Shown here one piece after another: positions 25,262 to 33,427 of a DNA stretch of 41,139 nt. Made by a program: the position numbers and the translations under genes. Every line of letters begins with the position of its first letter. Within the stretch, counting starts at the first letter, position 1. The stretch is from positions 1 to 41,139 of the forward strand of contig CAINRC010000129.1 in assembly GCA_903852495.1 (NCBI GenBank), in the 5' to 3' direction. The notes beneath the pieces were generated by a model. The model saw only the letters and a program-made list of their open reading frames with translations, was not told the origin of the DNA and did not search any database. The stretch is from an uncultured Geobacteraceae bacterium. Lineage in GTDB: Bacteria; Desulfobacterota; Desulfuromonadia; Geobacterales; Pseudopelobacteraceae.

Positions 25262-26331
25262 GCAGCACCCCCGTCATACTGGTTTTTGTAATATTCGCGA
25301 TACGCGCCGGAAGTAACCCCGGCAACCCATTCCTGATTGGCAAGATACCAGTCGATCGTTTCTGCAATACCCTGCTCAAAGGTATAGGACGGGCCCCAAC
25401 CGAGATCTGCCTTGAGACGAGACGCATCAATGGCATAGCGCCGGTCGTGGCCAAGGCGGTCTTTTACAAACGTGATCAACCCACGGTTCTCTCCGTCGGC
25501 ACGTCTGAGGCGACTGTCAAGCAGGTCGCAGACCAGATTAACGATGTCGATATTTTTCCATTCGTTGTTGCCGCCGATATTATACACCGCACCGGGCGCA
25601 GCGGTTTTAAGGACGGTTTCTATTGCCACCGCATGATCACGGACATGTAGCCAGTCGCGGATATTCAGCCCGTCTCCGTAAACCGGCAGCGGTTTTCTGT
25701 TGATGATGTTGTGGATGAGGAGCGGAATCAGCTTTTCCGGGAAATGGTAGGGGCCGTAATTGTTGGAGCAGCGGGTGTTCAGGGTCGGCATGCCGAACGT
25801 TTCGTGATAGGCACGCACCAGCAGATCGGCGCCCGCCTTGCTTGCCGAGTAGGGCGAATTGGCGGCCAGCGGCGTTTCTTCCGTAAAGTAGCCGGTGTCA
25901 CCCAGGCTGCCGTACACCTCATCAGTTGATATCTGGAGGAAGCGGAACGCGGCGACGGCACCGGACTGCCAATGTTTGCGGCTTTCTTCCAGCAGAACCT
26001 GGGTACCGAGCACGTTGGTGCGAACGAAGATCTCCGGCCCGGTGATGGAGCGGTCAACATGTGACTCGGCGGCAAAATGCACAACCGCATCAATCCGCTG
26101 GTCAGCGAGAATACCGGCAACCAGTGCGGCATCACCGATATCCCCTTTGACGAAACGGTAGTGCGGGTTCCCTTCCAGAGCGGTCAGGTTTTTCAGGTTG
26201 CCGGCATAGGTCAGGCAGTCAAGATTTGTAACCGTACAGTCGGAATTATTGGCAATGAATGAATGAATGAAATTGGAACCAATGAAACCGGCCCCTCCGG
26301 TAACAAGAACAGACGTTGGAATAAATGTCAC
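25258..26331 (-). CDS. rfbB: dTDP-glucose 4,6-dehydratase
   Basis: Converts dTDP-glucose to dTDP-4-keto-6-deoxyglucose. The 357-residue SDR enzyme has the Rossmann motif GGAGFIGSNF (residues 11-20), HFAAESHVDRSI near 85, QISTDEVYGSLG near 130 with the catalytic Asp-Glu pair, and YSASKAGAD (catalytic YxxxK) near 160, followed by NNYGPYHFPEKLIP. It begins at a GTG with AGGAG about ten bases ahead. First gene of the rfbB-rfbD-isomerase-lipoprotein-manC run, divergent from the small Cys-rich gene. Confidence 0.95.
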   Translation of the reverse strand: MTFIPTSVLVTGGAGFIGSNFIHSFIANNSDCTVTNLDCLTYAGNLKNLTALEGNPHYRFVKGDIGDAALVAGILADQRIDAVVHFAAESHVDRSITGPEIFVRTNVLGTQVLLEESRKHWQSGAVAAFRFLQISTDEVYGSLGDTGYFTEETPLAANSPYSASKAGADLLVRAYHETFGMPTLNTRCSNNYGPYHFPEKLIPLLIHNIINRKPLPVYGDGLNIRDWLHVRDHAVAIETVLKTAAPGAVYNIGGNNEWKNIDIVNLVCDLLDSRLRRADGENRGLITFVKDRLGHDRRYAIDASRLKADLGWGPSYTFEQGIAETIDWYLANQEWVAGVTSGAYREYYKNQYDGGAA

Positions 26332-26447
26332 GGCAGTGTATCTCCTTTACGGGAAGTGTCAGTATGGAAGCTGTTTTCTTTTGACTACGGTTCTGATACT
26401 GTTGCGCCACATCAGCAGCCATACATCCCTGTTACGGAGGAATTACT

Positions 26448-26630
26448 ATGACAACAAAAGGTACCTGCCGCTGCGGCGCCGAGCACCATGGGCATCTCTG
26501 CATGCTGAGAAGCAACCTGCTGGCTGATGAAATTGCAACCATCAGCAGCGATCCAAAATTTTACTGTTTCACCTGCGGCGGTGAGGCCAACTGTGCTGAA
26601 AATCTGTGTGATCCGGCACCCATAGAATAA
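26448..26630 (+). CDS. Small Cys/His-rich protein, 60 residues, function unknown
   Basis: The product has seven cysteines (residues 7, 9, 18, 40, 43, 49, 54) and a HHGH cluster at 13-16. The CRCGAEHHGHLC N-terminus and the FCFTCGGEANCAENLC-like C-terminal half look like two metal knuckles. An excellent ribosome site (GGAGG, seven bases ahead) supports a real gene. It sits alone in the divergent space before rfbB and converges on the ATPase gene. Metal storage, a zinc- or iron-binding regulator, or a small redox protein are all possible; none is shown. Confidence 0.72.
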   Translation: MTTKGTCRCGAEHHGHLCMLRSNLLADEIATISSDPKFYCFTCGGEANCAENLCDPAPIE

Positions 26631-26654
26631 TCCGGGTACGTTGTCTGGAGGGGG

Positions 26655-27518
26655 TCACCCCTGCTGTTCCAGCAGGGTGCGCCCTTCCAGATCATCAATG
26701 AACTGCCGTGCAGAACGACCGCTTCTACGGGCGGTAAACCGGGCCCATTTCAATGCCTTATCGCATACCTCCTCATCCGTTAAAGGAAGTTTTCTTGAGG
26801 CAGCATAGGCACGAACAACATCCAGATATTCATCCTGTTCAAATTCATAAAACCCGAGCGAAAGACCGAACCGGTCCGACAGGGCCAGCTTCTCACCGAC
26901 CGCCTCTTCCGGATGTATTTCATAATCGGAACTGTTGTCGGACATCCGCTCCGGCATCAAGTGTCTCCGATTGGACGTGGCGTAGATCAGAACGTTCGAG
27001 GGGCGCTCTTCAATATCTCCATCCAGCACAGTTTTCAGCGCCCGGTAATCCCCCTCCCCTTCATCAAAAGAAAGATCGTCACAGAACAGGATAAAGCGGA
27101 AAGGAGCATCGCGCAGTTCTGCCGTAATCTTCGGCAGCGCCAGGATATCCCACCGTTTCAGTTCCACAATCCGCAGTCCCTGGGGAGCAAACATTTTCAG
27201 AAGGCCCTTGACCAGCGACGACTTCCCGCACCCCCGCTCCCCCCACAGCAGCACGTTATTGGCCGGTAACGACGCCACAAACTGGGCCGTATTGCGAACA
27301 ACCTCATCCCTGACATCATCAATGCCGACCAGTTCAGCCAGGTCAAACAGATGCGGATGCGGCACCGCAACAAGCCGGCCGGAATCCCCGGTCCGTTCCC
27401 AGCGAAAGGCAAGGTTGGCACTGAAATCAGCGGGAACGTCGCACACAGGAGCCAAACGCTCGACCAGAGTACCGATTGTGGCGAGGAGAGAGTCAAATTT
27501 TTCCGTATAATCAATCAT
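26655..27518 (-). CDS. DUF815 family AAA+ ATPase
   Basis: About 287 residues. A helical N-terminal part is followed by the AAA+ core with Walker A LLWGERGCGKSSLVKG (near residue 95), Walker B FILFCDDLSFDEGEGDYRALK near 145, a sensor-like LIYATSNRRHL near 178, and a lid domain rich in arginine at the end (WARFTARRSGRSARQFIDDLEG). DUF815 ATPases are widespread but their clients are not established. The gene follows the Cys-tailed gene by only eight bases and both are in a tight four-gene unit led by the M29 aminopeptidase, suggesting shared function. Start could be the ATG at 27521 or 27518; AGGAG is immediately upstream of both. Confidence 0.87.
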   Translation of the reverse strand: MIDYTEKFDSLLATIGTLVERLAPVCDVPADFSANLAFRWERTGDSGRLVAVPHPHLFDLAELVGIDDVRDEVVRNTAQFVASLPANNVLLWGERGCGKSSLVKGLLKMFAPQGLRIVELKRWDILALPKITAELRDAPFRFILFCDDLSFDEGEGDYRALKTVLDGDIEERPSNVLIYATSNRRHLMPERMSDNSSDYEIHPEEAVGEKLALSDRFGLSLGFYEFEQDEYLDVVRAYAASRKLPLTDEEVCDKALKWARFTARRSGRSARQFIDDLEGRTLLEQQG

Positions 27519-27525
27519 CATGCTC

Positions 27526-27927
27526 CTAGCAGCCGCATCCGCAATTATGACACACTTTTCTGAATTCGCTGGAGGGAGCGATCGTTTCAGGCGCAAAGGC
27601 CACACGCCTGACAGCCGCACTGATATCATCCATAATATTCAGCGCCTCGCTCTTACCGATGATATGCCCGACACACTGGTTACTGTGCCCGTCGTCCGGC
27701 GATGATAGTTTCACCACATTCAGCAGGTCGGCATAGCTCGAAATAGAGACCACCGAGTCCCTGTTCCGCACTACGGTTACCGCCACCCCCAACCGCTTCA
27801 TTTCGGCGGTCAACCGGGCCAGAAACCCCTGAAACTCCGTCCCGTCAAAGTCAACATACCAATCTTTTTTGATATGCTTCTGATCGTGGATTGCCAGGAC
27901 TATCTGTTTAACCTTTTTTTGTGCCAT
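27526..27927 (-). CDS. Uncharacterised protein with Cys-rich C-terminal tail
   Basis: A 133-residue protein with a mixed alpha/beta first 70 residues (VKQIVLAIHDQKHIKKDWYVDFDG) and a cysteine-rich end, KVCHNCGCGC, where the last cysteine is the final residue. Such tails can bind a metal or form a redox centre. No family is recognised. GGAGA lies before the ATG at 27927. It ends eight bases before the DUF815 ATPase start and begins 22 bases after the 170-residue gene, so all three are probably co-translated. One could guess it delivers a metal to, or is a client of, the ATPase. Confidence 0.75.
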   Translation of the reverse strand: MAQKKVKQIVLAIHDQKHIKKDWYVDFDGTEFQGFLARLTAEMKRLGVAVTVVRNRDSVVSISSYADLLNVVKLSSPDDGHSNQCVGHIIGKSEALNIMDDISAAVRRVAFAPETIAPSSEFRKVCHNCGCGC

Positions 27928-27949
27928 ATACGTTTCTCCGTAAATACGG

Positions 27950-28462
27950 TTACAGCGTCGCCGGACAGGCCGCATCCCACGCCGCAAACCCATCACCGGT
28001 AAGGTTCAGGAACGAATCAATCCGCTGGCGGAAAAAATCCAGATGCCCCGCCTCATTCAGCAGGAAGGCCAATTCATACGCAGAGATCAGATGCTGACGA
28101 CGCATGAAGCGGTACAACTCAGAAAGTGCCGTCAGATGGCGCTCAAGCAGAGCTAATTCCGGATCCAGTGTATGGGTGATAAACCATGATCCGGCAAACG
28201 TGGTGACAATCCCCGGCTTGGGACGCACAATATTCTGGCGGCCAAAGTCGATCAGATAATCCCTCAGGTAAAGGTCTGCACTGAACGCAAGATCAGAGGC
28301 CTCTTCAGGGGTCATCCCCTGCTGCTGAAGGAACAGATAAAAGTGTTTCAGGATCTGCTGACAGCGCTCATCCACCACCAGTTCCTCGTCGATGGTGGTA
28401 AAATCAAAGTCATCCTGTTCGAACTCGATCTCGGGAATTTGCGACATATTTTCAGCACTCAT
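27950..28462 (-). CDS. Uncharacterised 170-residue helical protein
   Basis: Acidic N-terminus (IPEIEFEQDDFDFTTIDEELVVDE) followed by mostly helical sequence, including KHFYLFLQQQGMTPEEASDLAFSADLYLRDYLIDFGR and a later LLERHLTALSELYRFMRR helix. No signal peptide or catalytic motif is visible. The start overlaps the aminopeptidase stop as ATGA, so it is made together with that enzyme. An adaptor or partner role is an inference from coupling. Confidence 0.75.
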   Translation of the reverse strand: MSAENMSQIPEIEFEQDDFDFTTIDEELVVDERCQQILKHFYLFLQQQGMTPEEASDLAFSADLYLRDYLIDFGRQNIVRPKPGIVTTFAGSWFITHTLDPELALLERHLTALSELYRFMRRQHLISAYELAFLLNEAGHLDFFRQRIDSFLNLTGDGFAAWDAACPATL

Positions 28463-29562
28463 TTCGTTGGATTAAGTTCAAGCAGATCTTTGTGGACAAA
28501 GCGACCGTTCTTCTGAATCAGCACATCGTCGAACCAGATTGCGCCGTCAGCCAGAATACGCACCAGATCCCAATGGACCGAGGATCGGTTGCCGTTATCG
28601 CACTCGTCGTAGGCCTGACCGGGGGTGAAGTGAATTGAACCGAAGATTTTTTCATCGAAAAGGATATTGCGCATGGGTTGAAGGATCCCAGGGTTGACCC
28701 CGATGGCAAATTCTCCTATATACCGGGCGCCCTCATCAGCATCGAGAATTTTGTTCAGAGCCTTGCTCATGCCCCCTTCGGCGCTTGCTTTAACAATCAT
28801 GCCGTCCATAAATTCAAAACGGACGCCGTTATATTCCTTCCCCTGATAAATGCTCGGGCAGTTATAGGTGATATGCCCCTGAACAGAGTTTCTGACCGGG
28901 GCGGTGAACACTTCGCCGTCCGGCATATTGAGGCGCCCATCGCATTTGATGCCGGGCAGGCCATCGATGCTGAAACAGAGCTCCGTATCGGGAGCGGAAA
29001 TCCGCACTGATTTGGTACGATCCATCAGCTTTTTCAGTTTTTCCTGTTTCTTGGACTCTGCTTTCCAGTCGATGCAGCAGGCCGAAAACAGGAAGTCCTC
29101 GTACTCATCCAGACTCATCCGGGCTTCCTGGGCTGAAGCATGGGTTGGATAGCGGGTCACACACCAGCGGGTGTGTCTGACGCGCTGATCGATAATGGGT
29201 CTGACCAGCTTTGCATACGCCACCACCGCATCCTGACGGGCGTTTGCCATGACCATGGAATTATTACCGGCAGAAATACCGATATACACCGTCACCGTTT
29301 TATAGAAATCCAGTTTATGCTGCGGGAAGTGCGCTAATTGCTGTTTAGTGGCGGTATTGATAAAGAAGCGGTCGATCTCCGGCACGGAAAAACTGTACTC
29401 CACATATTTGGCACCGCGCTGGAGGCAGAGAGCGTACAGTTCCTTCACCAGCGGCTGCGACTCCAGCCCTGCGGCATTGATCAGTACCACATCCCCTTTT
29501 TTTACCCTGGTCGAGTAATCAACCAGTATTTCTGCAAACTGCCTGATTCTGGGATCGTTCAT
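28459..29562 (-). CDS. M29 family aminopeptidase
   Basis: A 367-residue metallopeptidase of the AmpS/thermophilic aminopeptidase family, which removes N-terminal residues from peptides using two metal ions. Matching features are the N-terminal IRQFAEILVDYSTRVKKGDVVLINA and the C-terminal half with GEVFTAP and ARYIGEFAIGVNPG (a metal-binding glutamate), FDEKIFGSIHFTPGQ and SSVHWDLVRIL (the HxD metal ligands) followed by WFDDVLIQKNGRFV. It heads a four-gene unit with two unknown proteins and a DUF815 ATPase. Confidence 0.88.
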   Translation of the reverse strand: MNDPRIRQFAEILVDYSTRVKKGDVVLINAAGLESQPLVKELYALCLQRGAKYVEYSFSVPEIDRFFINTATKQQLAHFPQHKLDFYKTVTVYIGISAGNNSMVMANARQDAVVAYAKLVRPIIDQRVRHTRWCVTRYPTHASAQEARMSLDEYEDFLFSACCIDWKAESKKQEKLKKLMDRTKSVRISAPDTELCFSIDGLPGIKCDGRLNMPDGEVFTAPVRNSVQGHITYNCPSIYQGKEYNGVRFEFMDGMIVKASAEGGMSKALNKILDADEGARYIGEFAIGVNPGILQPMRNILFDEKIFGSIHFTPGQAYDECDNGNRSSVHWDLVRILADGAIWFDDVLIQKNGRFVHKDLLELNPTK

Positions 29563-29618
29563 TCAGTTCCTCTGAAGTGTGGAAGTTGCTTAGAGTTGCG
29601 GGAGAGCTTGAGGGGTGC

Positions 29619-30299
29619 TCAGTGCATCATCAGCCTGGTCACACCCAGCACCAGATCGCTTTGCGGACCTGCCAGAATCTGTACGCCTATCCTGAGAAAC
29701 GGGGAAATAATGTAGGTAAACATATTGGTAAAAAACACCAGCACGATAATAATAATCATCCCGTAGGGTTCAATGCGTGACCAGGCTGCCGCCTGGCGAT
29801 AGGGAAGCAGTCCGACCAGTACCCGCCCGCCATCCAGCGGCGGCACCGGGATCATGTTGAAAATGGCCAGAAGCAGATTTATGTACACCGAGAAGGCCAG
29901 CATCAGCACGATCGGCTCCAACAGCATGGCAAGCGGAGAACCGGAGACGGCCGGGTTGCCGATTGCCACCAGACCACGGAGCAGAAGCGCTGAGACTGTT
30001 GCCAGAATGATATTGGTAATCGGTCCGGCAGCGGCAACCCAGATCATATCCCGTTTGGGGTTACGGAGGTTTTCAAACACCACCGGTACCGGCTTGGCCC
30101 ACCCTATACCGATAAAGAAAATCATGAGTGTGCCAACAATATCGATGTGCTTCAGGGGGTTGAGCGTCAGCCGCCCCATCATGCGCGCGGTTGGATCGCC
30201 AAAGCGCCAGGCAACATAACCGTGGGAAACTTCATGGCAAACTATTGCCAGCATACCGGGTACAAGCATCACCGAAAGCTTGAGAAAGAAATTTTCCAT
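29619..30299 (-). CDS. Site-2 protease family membrane zinc metalloprotease (M50)
   Basis: A 226-residue membrane protein with HEVSH (HExxH zinc motif, residues 22-26) in the first membrane segments and [14 protein letters not shown] (the NPDG-like motif supplying the third zinc ligand) near 145-158. It is the short form without PDZ domains, like small bacterial Rip or YwhC proteins. Substrates are unknown. The gene lies between glnA's terminator and the aminopeptidase, 57 bases before the latter, and may share its transcript. Confidence 0.88.
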   Translation of the reverse strand: MENFFLKLSVMLVPGMLAIVCHEVSHGYVAWRFGDPTARMMGRLTLNPLKHIDIVGTLMIFFIGIGWAKPVPVVFENLRNPKRDMIWVAAAGPITNIILATVSALLLRGLVAIGNPAVSGSPLAMLLEPIVLMLAFSVYINLLLAIFNMIPVPPLDGGRVLVGLLPYRQAAAWSRIEPYGMIIIIVLVFFTNMFTYIISPFLRIGVQILAGPQSDLVLGVTRLMMH

Positions 30300-30372
30300 T
30301 TAGTGTCCTTTAAACTGAATAAATCTGCATCGTTTCTAACAGAGTAGTCCAGCAAAGTCAATTGCTCGGCAC

Positions 30373-30415
30373 GCTCAAAAACGCATGAGAGGCGGGATCG
30401 CTCCCGCCTCTCATG
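30373..30415 (-). terminator. Strong rho-independent terminator after glnA
   Basis: CATGAGAGGCGGGA (30384-30397) and TCCCGCCTCTCATG (30402-30415) form a perfect 14-bp stem with a four-base loop. On the minus strand GCG and then TTTTTGAG follow. It lies 28 bases beyond the glnA stop. Confidence 0.9.
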
Positions 30416-30442
30416 GTTGTTATGGTGCACCTTCGATACTAA

Positions 30443-31855
30443 TTAAATGTCGTAGTACAGTTCAAACTCAAGCGGTACCGGACGCATACGGACCGGGTTG
30501 ACTTCGGCTTCAGTTTTGTACTCGATCCATTTCTCGATAACGTCAGGAGTAAAGACATCACCTTTCAGCAGGAAGTCATGGTCATCCTTGAGGCATTTCA
30601 GCGCTTCTTCAAGCGTACCCGGTGCAGACGGGATGTCCTTGAGTTCTTCCGGAGAAAGACCGTAGATATCCTTGTCCAGCGGCTGGCCCGGATCAATTTT
30701 GTTTTCGATACCGTCGAGGCCGGCCATGAGCATGGCGGCAAATGCCAGGTAGCCGTTGCAGGAAGGATCCGGCGTACGGTACTCAACGCGCTTGGCTTTC
30801 GGGTTGGTGGACATCATTGGAATACGGAGTGAAGCTGAGCGGTTACGGCTTGAGTATGCCATGTTGACCGGTGCTTCAAAACCGGGCACCAGTCGCTTGT
30901 ACGAATTGGTGGTAGGGTTGGTGATGGCGCAGAGTGCCTTGGCATGCTTGATGATCCCGCCGATGTACCAGAGAGCCATCTGGGAAAGCCCGCCGTATTT
31001 ATCGCCGGCAAACAGGTTCTGTCCGTCTTTCCAGATTGACTGGTGGCAGTGCATACCAGAACCGTTGTCGCCGTAAAGCGGTTTCGGCATAAAAGTTACA
31101 GTTTTGCCGTTACGATAAGCAACGTTTTTGATGACGTATTTGAACCACTGCAGCTGGTCAGCCATATCAACCAGCGAAGAGAAGCGCATATCGATTTCGG
31201 CCTGGCCACCGGTGGCAACTTCATGGTGCTGGCATTCAACACGGATACCGACGTTCTGAAGTTCCTGAACCATTTCGTTACGCAGATCATTCTGGGAATC
31301 AACCGGTGAACAGGGGAAGTAGCCTTCTTTGTGGCGCGGTTTGTATCCCAGGTTGGGGAACTCTTCACGGCCGGAATTCCAGGCACCTTCAGATGAGTCA
31401 ACGGCAAAGAAAGACTGATTGGCTGTTGAGGAAAAGCGGACATCGTCAAAAATGAAGAATTCAGCTTCGGGACCAAAAAACGCGGTATCGCCGATGCCGG
31501 TTGATTTCAGGTACATTTCAGCTTTTTTCGCGATATTACGCGGATCGCGGGTGTAATCTTCCTTGGTGATCGGATCAAAAATATCGCAAATGATTGACAT
31601 GGTCGGAACCTTGATGAAAGGGTCCATTTTTGCGGTGGTGGGGTCCGGTAGAAGAATCATATCCGATGCGTGAATCGGCTGCCAGCCACGGATTGAAGAA
31701 CCATCAAATCCTTGACCTTCTTCAAAGGTTTCTTCGCCGAATTCAGTAATAGGTACTGAAACGTGCTGCCATGTGCCTACAAAATCCATAAACTTGTAAT
31801 CAACCATCTTCGCGCCATTTTTCTCGGCAAATTCAACAACTTGTTTCGGGGTCAT
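30443..31855 (-). CDS. glnA: Glutamine synthetase, type I
   Basis: Joins ammonia to glutamate with ATP. The 470-residue length is that of GSI-beta enzymes. Visible family blocks are [30 protein letters not shown] near residue 50, [11 protein letters not shown] near 130, VEC(Q)[13 protein letters not shown] near 210, [25 protein letters not shown] near 257 (ATP and ammonium sites) and [34 protein letters not shown] near 317. The [10 protein letters not shown] block near 400 contains the tyrosine that is adenylylated in enzymes of this type. GGAG precedes the ATG. It follows glnB by 28 bases and shares its sigma-54 promoter. Confidence 0.98.
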   Translation of the reverse strand: MTPKQVVEFAEKNGAKMVDYKFMDFVGTWQHVSVPITEFGEETFEEGQGFDGSSIRGWQPIHASDMILLPDPTTAKMDPFIKVPTMSIICDIFDPITKEDYTRDPRNIAKKAEMYLKSTGIGDTAFFGPEAEFFIFDDVRFSSTANQSFFAVDSSEGAWNSGREEFPNLGYKPRHKEGYFPCSPVDSQNDLRNEMVQELQNVGIRVECQHHEVATGGQAEIDMRFSSLVDMADQLQWFKYVIKNVAYRNGKTVTFMPKPLYGDNGSGMHCHQSIWKDGQNLFAGDKYGGLSQMALWYIGGIIKHAKALCAITNPTTNSYKRLVPGFEAPVNMAYSSRNRSASLRIPMMSTNPKAKRVEYRTPDPSCNGYLAFAAMLMAGLDGIENKIDPGQPLDKDIYGLSPEELKDIPSAPGTLEEALKCLKDDHDFLLKGDVFTPDVIEKWIEYKTEAEVNPVRMRPVPLEFELYYDI

Positions 31856-31883
31856 CTGTTACTCCTTTCAGGATTTGTTTTTG

Positions 31884-32225
<342 letters not shown>

Positions 32226-32283
32226 TTAACCCTCCTGATACTTGAGATTTTATGAGGCAAGGAAACAGGTTCACGCACGGTAC

Positions 32284-32330
32284 GACTAATTATCTCGTTG
32301 CTTTAAAAGCAAGCTTCTTGCCAATTAGTC
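32284..32330. repeat. Nested inverted repeats around the glnB promoter
   Basis: Outer arms GACTAATT (32284-32291) and AATTAGTC (32323-32330) are exact complements. An inner 15-base palindrome TTGCTTT, A, AAAGCAA (32298-32312) overlaps the -12 element of the sigma-54 promoter. They may be protein-binding sites or form a cruciform or leader RNA hairpin in the glnB transcript. Confidence 0.6.
32308..32323 (-). promoter_or_regulatory. Sigma-54 promoter of glnB-glnA
   Basis: On the minus strand TGGCAAGAAGCTTGCT matches the sigma-54 consensus (TGGCAC, R, four bases, TTGCW) in all but one fixed position and keeps the GG-N10-GC rule. Transcription should start about 12 bases after the GC, near 32297, leaving a leader of about 75 bases before glnB. 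Nitrogen control through an enhancer-binding protein is expected. Confidence 0.88.
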
Positions 32331-32536
32331 ACCAAATTTTTATAGCGCTTATTTGAGTAGTTAGCCGCCTGTACCGCCGGCAGGAGCGAACACAGTGTAT
32401 ATATCTGCTCAATTAGCAGTCATACGGAAGGCAGGGCTGCACATAAATCAGGCAGAAGAACCTGCCACTTTTGTGTTCTATTTCCTCTGGATCACTCCAG
32501 GCGCTTCGAAGATGATGAATTGTACTATTAAGTAAA

Positions 32537-33427
32537 ATGAGCTATATACGCAGAGTGAACTTACCTATCAGAAAATGCGCCGAACAACAAGCAGAATTGA
32601 CACTCTCCACTAAAGCGCTCCGGTGTATCCGGAAATCTTTGCTCGCTTTTTTAGTTCTGCCTGCCTTCCTTTTTCTCTCCCTGTCATGTTCCCCGGCAAA
32701 GGCGGATATTTACCGTTTTATCACCGTCGATGGAGTTGAAACGTTTACCGATGCTCCGAGCGACAAGCGCGCCGCCCTGATCATGAAAGATCGCCCGGTA
32801 CCTGGCGCTAAAAAGAATGGAACAGCCAAGAAGCAGAAAGTCCATGACATTTCTCTCGATGAAATTGCCCAAAAAGCGGTGACCGCTGCTCTCAATCCCA
32901 CAGAAACAGGAAATGACAGCTTTACGCCCCACCTGCCGCCGGTCGGCGGTATGATCACGTCAAAGGTCGGCATGAGAATTGATCCGATCGATGGCGTCTG
33001 GCGTCAGCACAACGGCATTGATATTGCCATCCCCACCGGAACTCCGGTCAAGGCGGTAGCACCAGGCGTAGTCGTCTACAGCGGCAGCCGTTCCGGTTAC
33101 GGCAATACCGTCATAGTGGAGCACTACAACGGAGTTATCACACTCTACGCCCACAACAGCCGAATTCTGGTAAGCGAGGGGCAGGCCGTATCGGCAGACA
33201 GTACACTGGCGCTTTCCGGTTCAACCGGAAGATCAACCGGACCGCACCTTCATTTTGAAGCATGGCAGTCCGGAACGAACATCACCCCGGCCTTTCTTCC
33301 CGACAGCGGCGTAATACTCCAGAAAACGGCACTTGCCGGTGGAGGAAAACGGGCGCAGCGTTTCAGGAGTGAGGTCCTTTCCGACGGATCGGTACTGTTC
33401 ACCAATCTTCCCGGTTCTATTCCCTGA
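32537..33427 (+). CDS. M23 family (LytM-type) peptidase, exported
   Basis: A 296-residue protein. A hydrophobic segment (LLAFLVLPAFLFLSLSC) ends in SPAKA followed by D, a likely signal-peptidase I site. The short DIYRFITVDGVETFTDAP part resembles DUF4124-type domains. The LytM domain spans about residues 140-255 with HNGIDIAIPTGTPV (zinc ligands H and D), YGNTVIVEHYNG, LYAHNS and PHLHFEAW (HxH). These are the full zinc ligands of an active endopeptidase. A second short DGSVLFTNLP stretch, like the N-terminal unit, closes the protein. The N-region before the signal is long (about 33 residues) and the ribosome site weak, so the true start may be downstream. It is coupled to the aldolase-like gene by TGATG. 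Confidence 0.87.
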   Translation: MSYIRRVNLPIRKCAEQQAELTLSTKALRCIRKSLLAFLVLPAFLFLSLSCSPAKADIYRFITVDGVETFTDAPSDKRAALIMKDRPVPGAKKNGTAKKQKVHDISLDEIAQKAVTAALNPTETGNDSFTPHLPPVGGMITSKVGMRIDPIDGVWRQHNGIDIAIPTGTPVKAVAPGVVVYSGSRSGYGNTVIVEHYNGVITLYAHNSRILVSEGQAVSADSTLALSGSTGRSTGPHLHFEAWQSGTNITPAFLPDSGVILQKTALAGGGKRAQRFRSEVLSDGSVLFTNLPGSIP

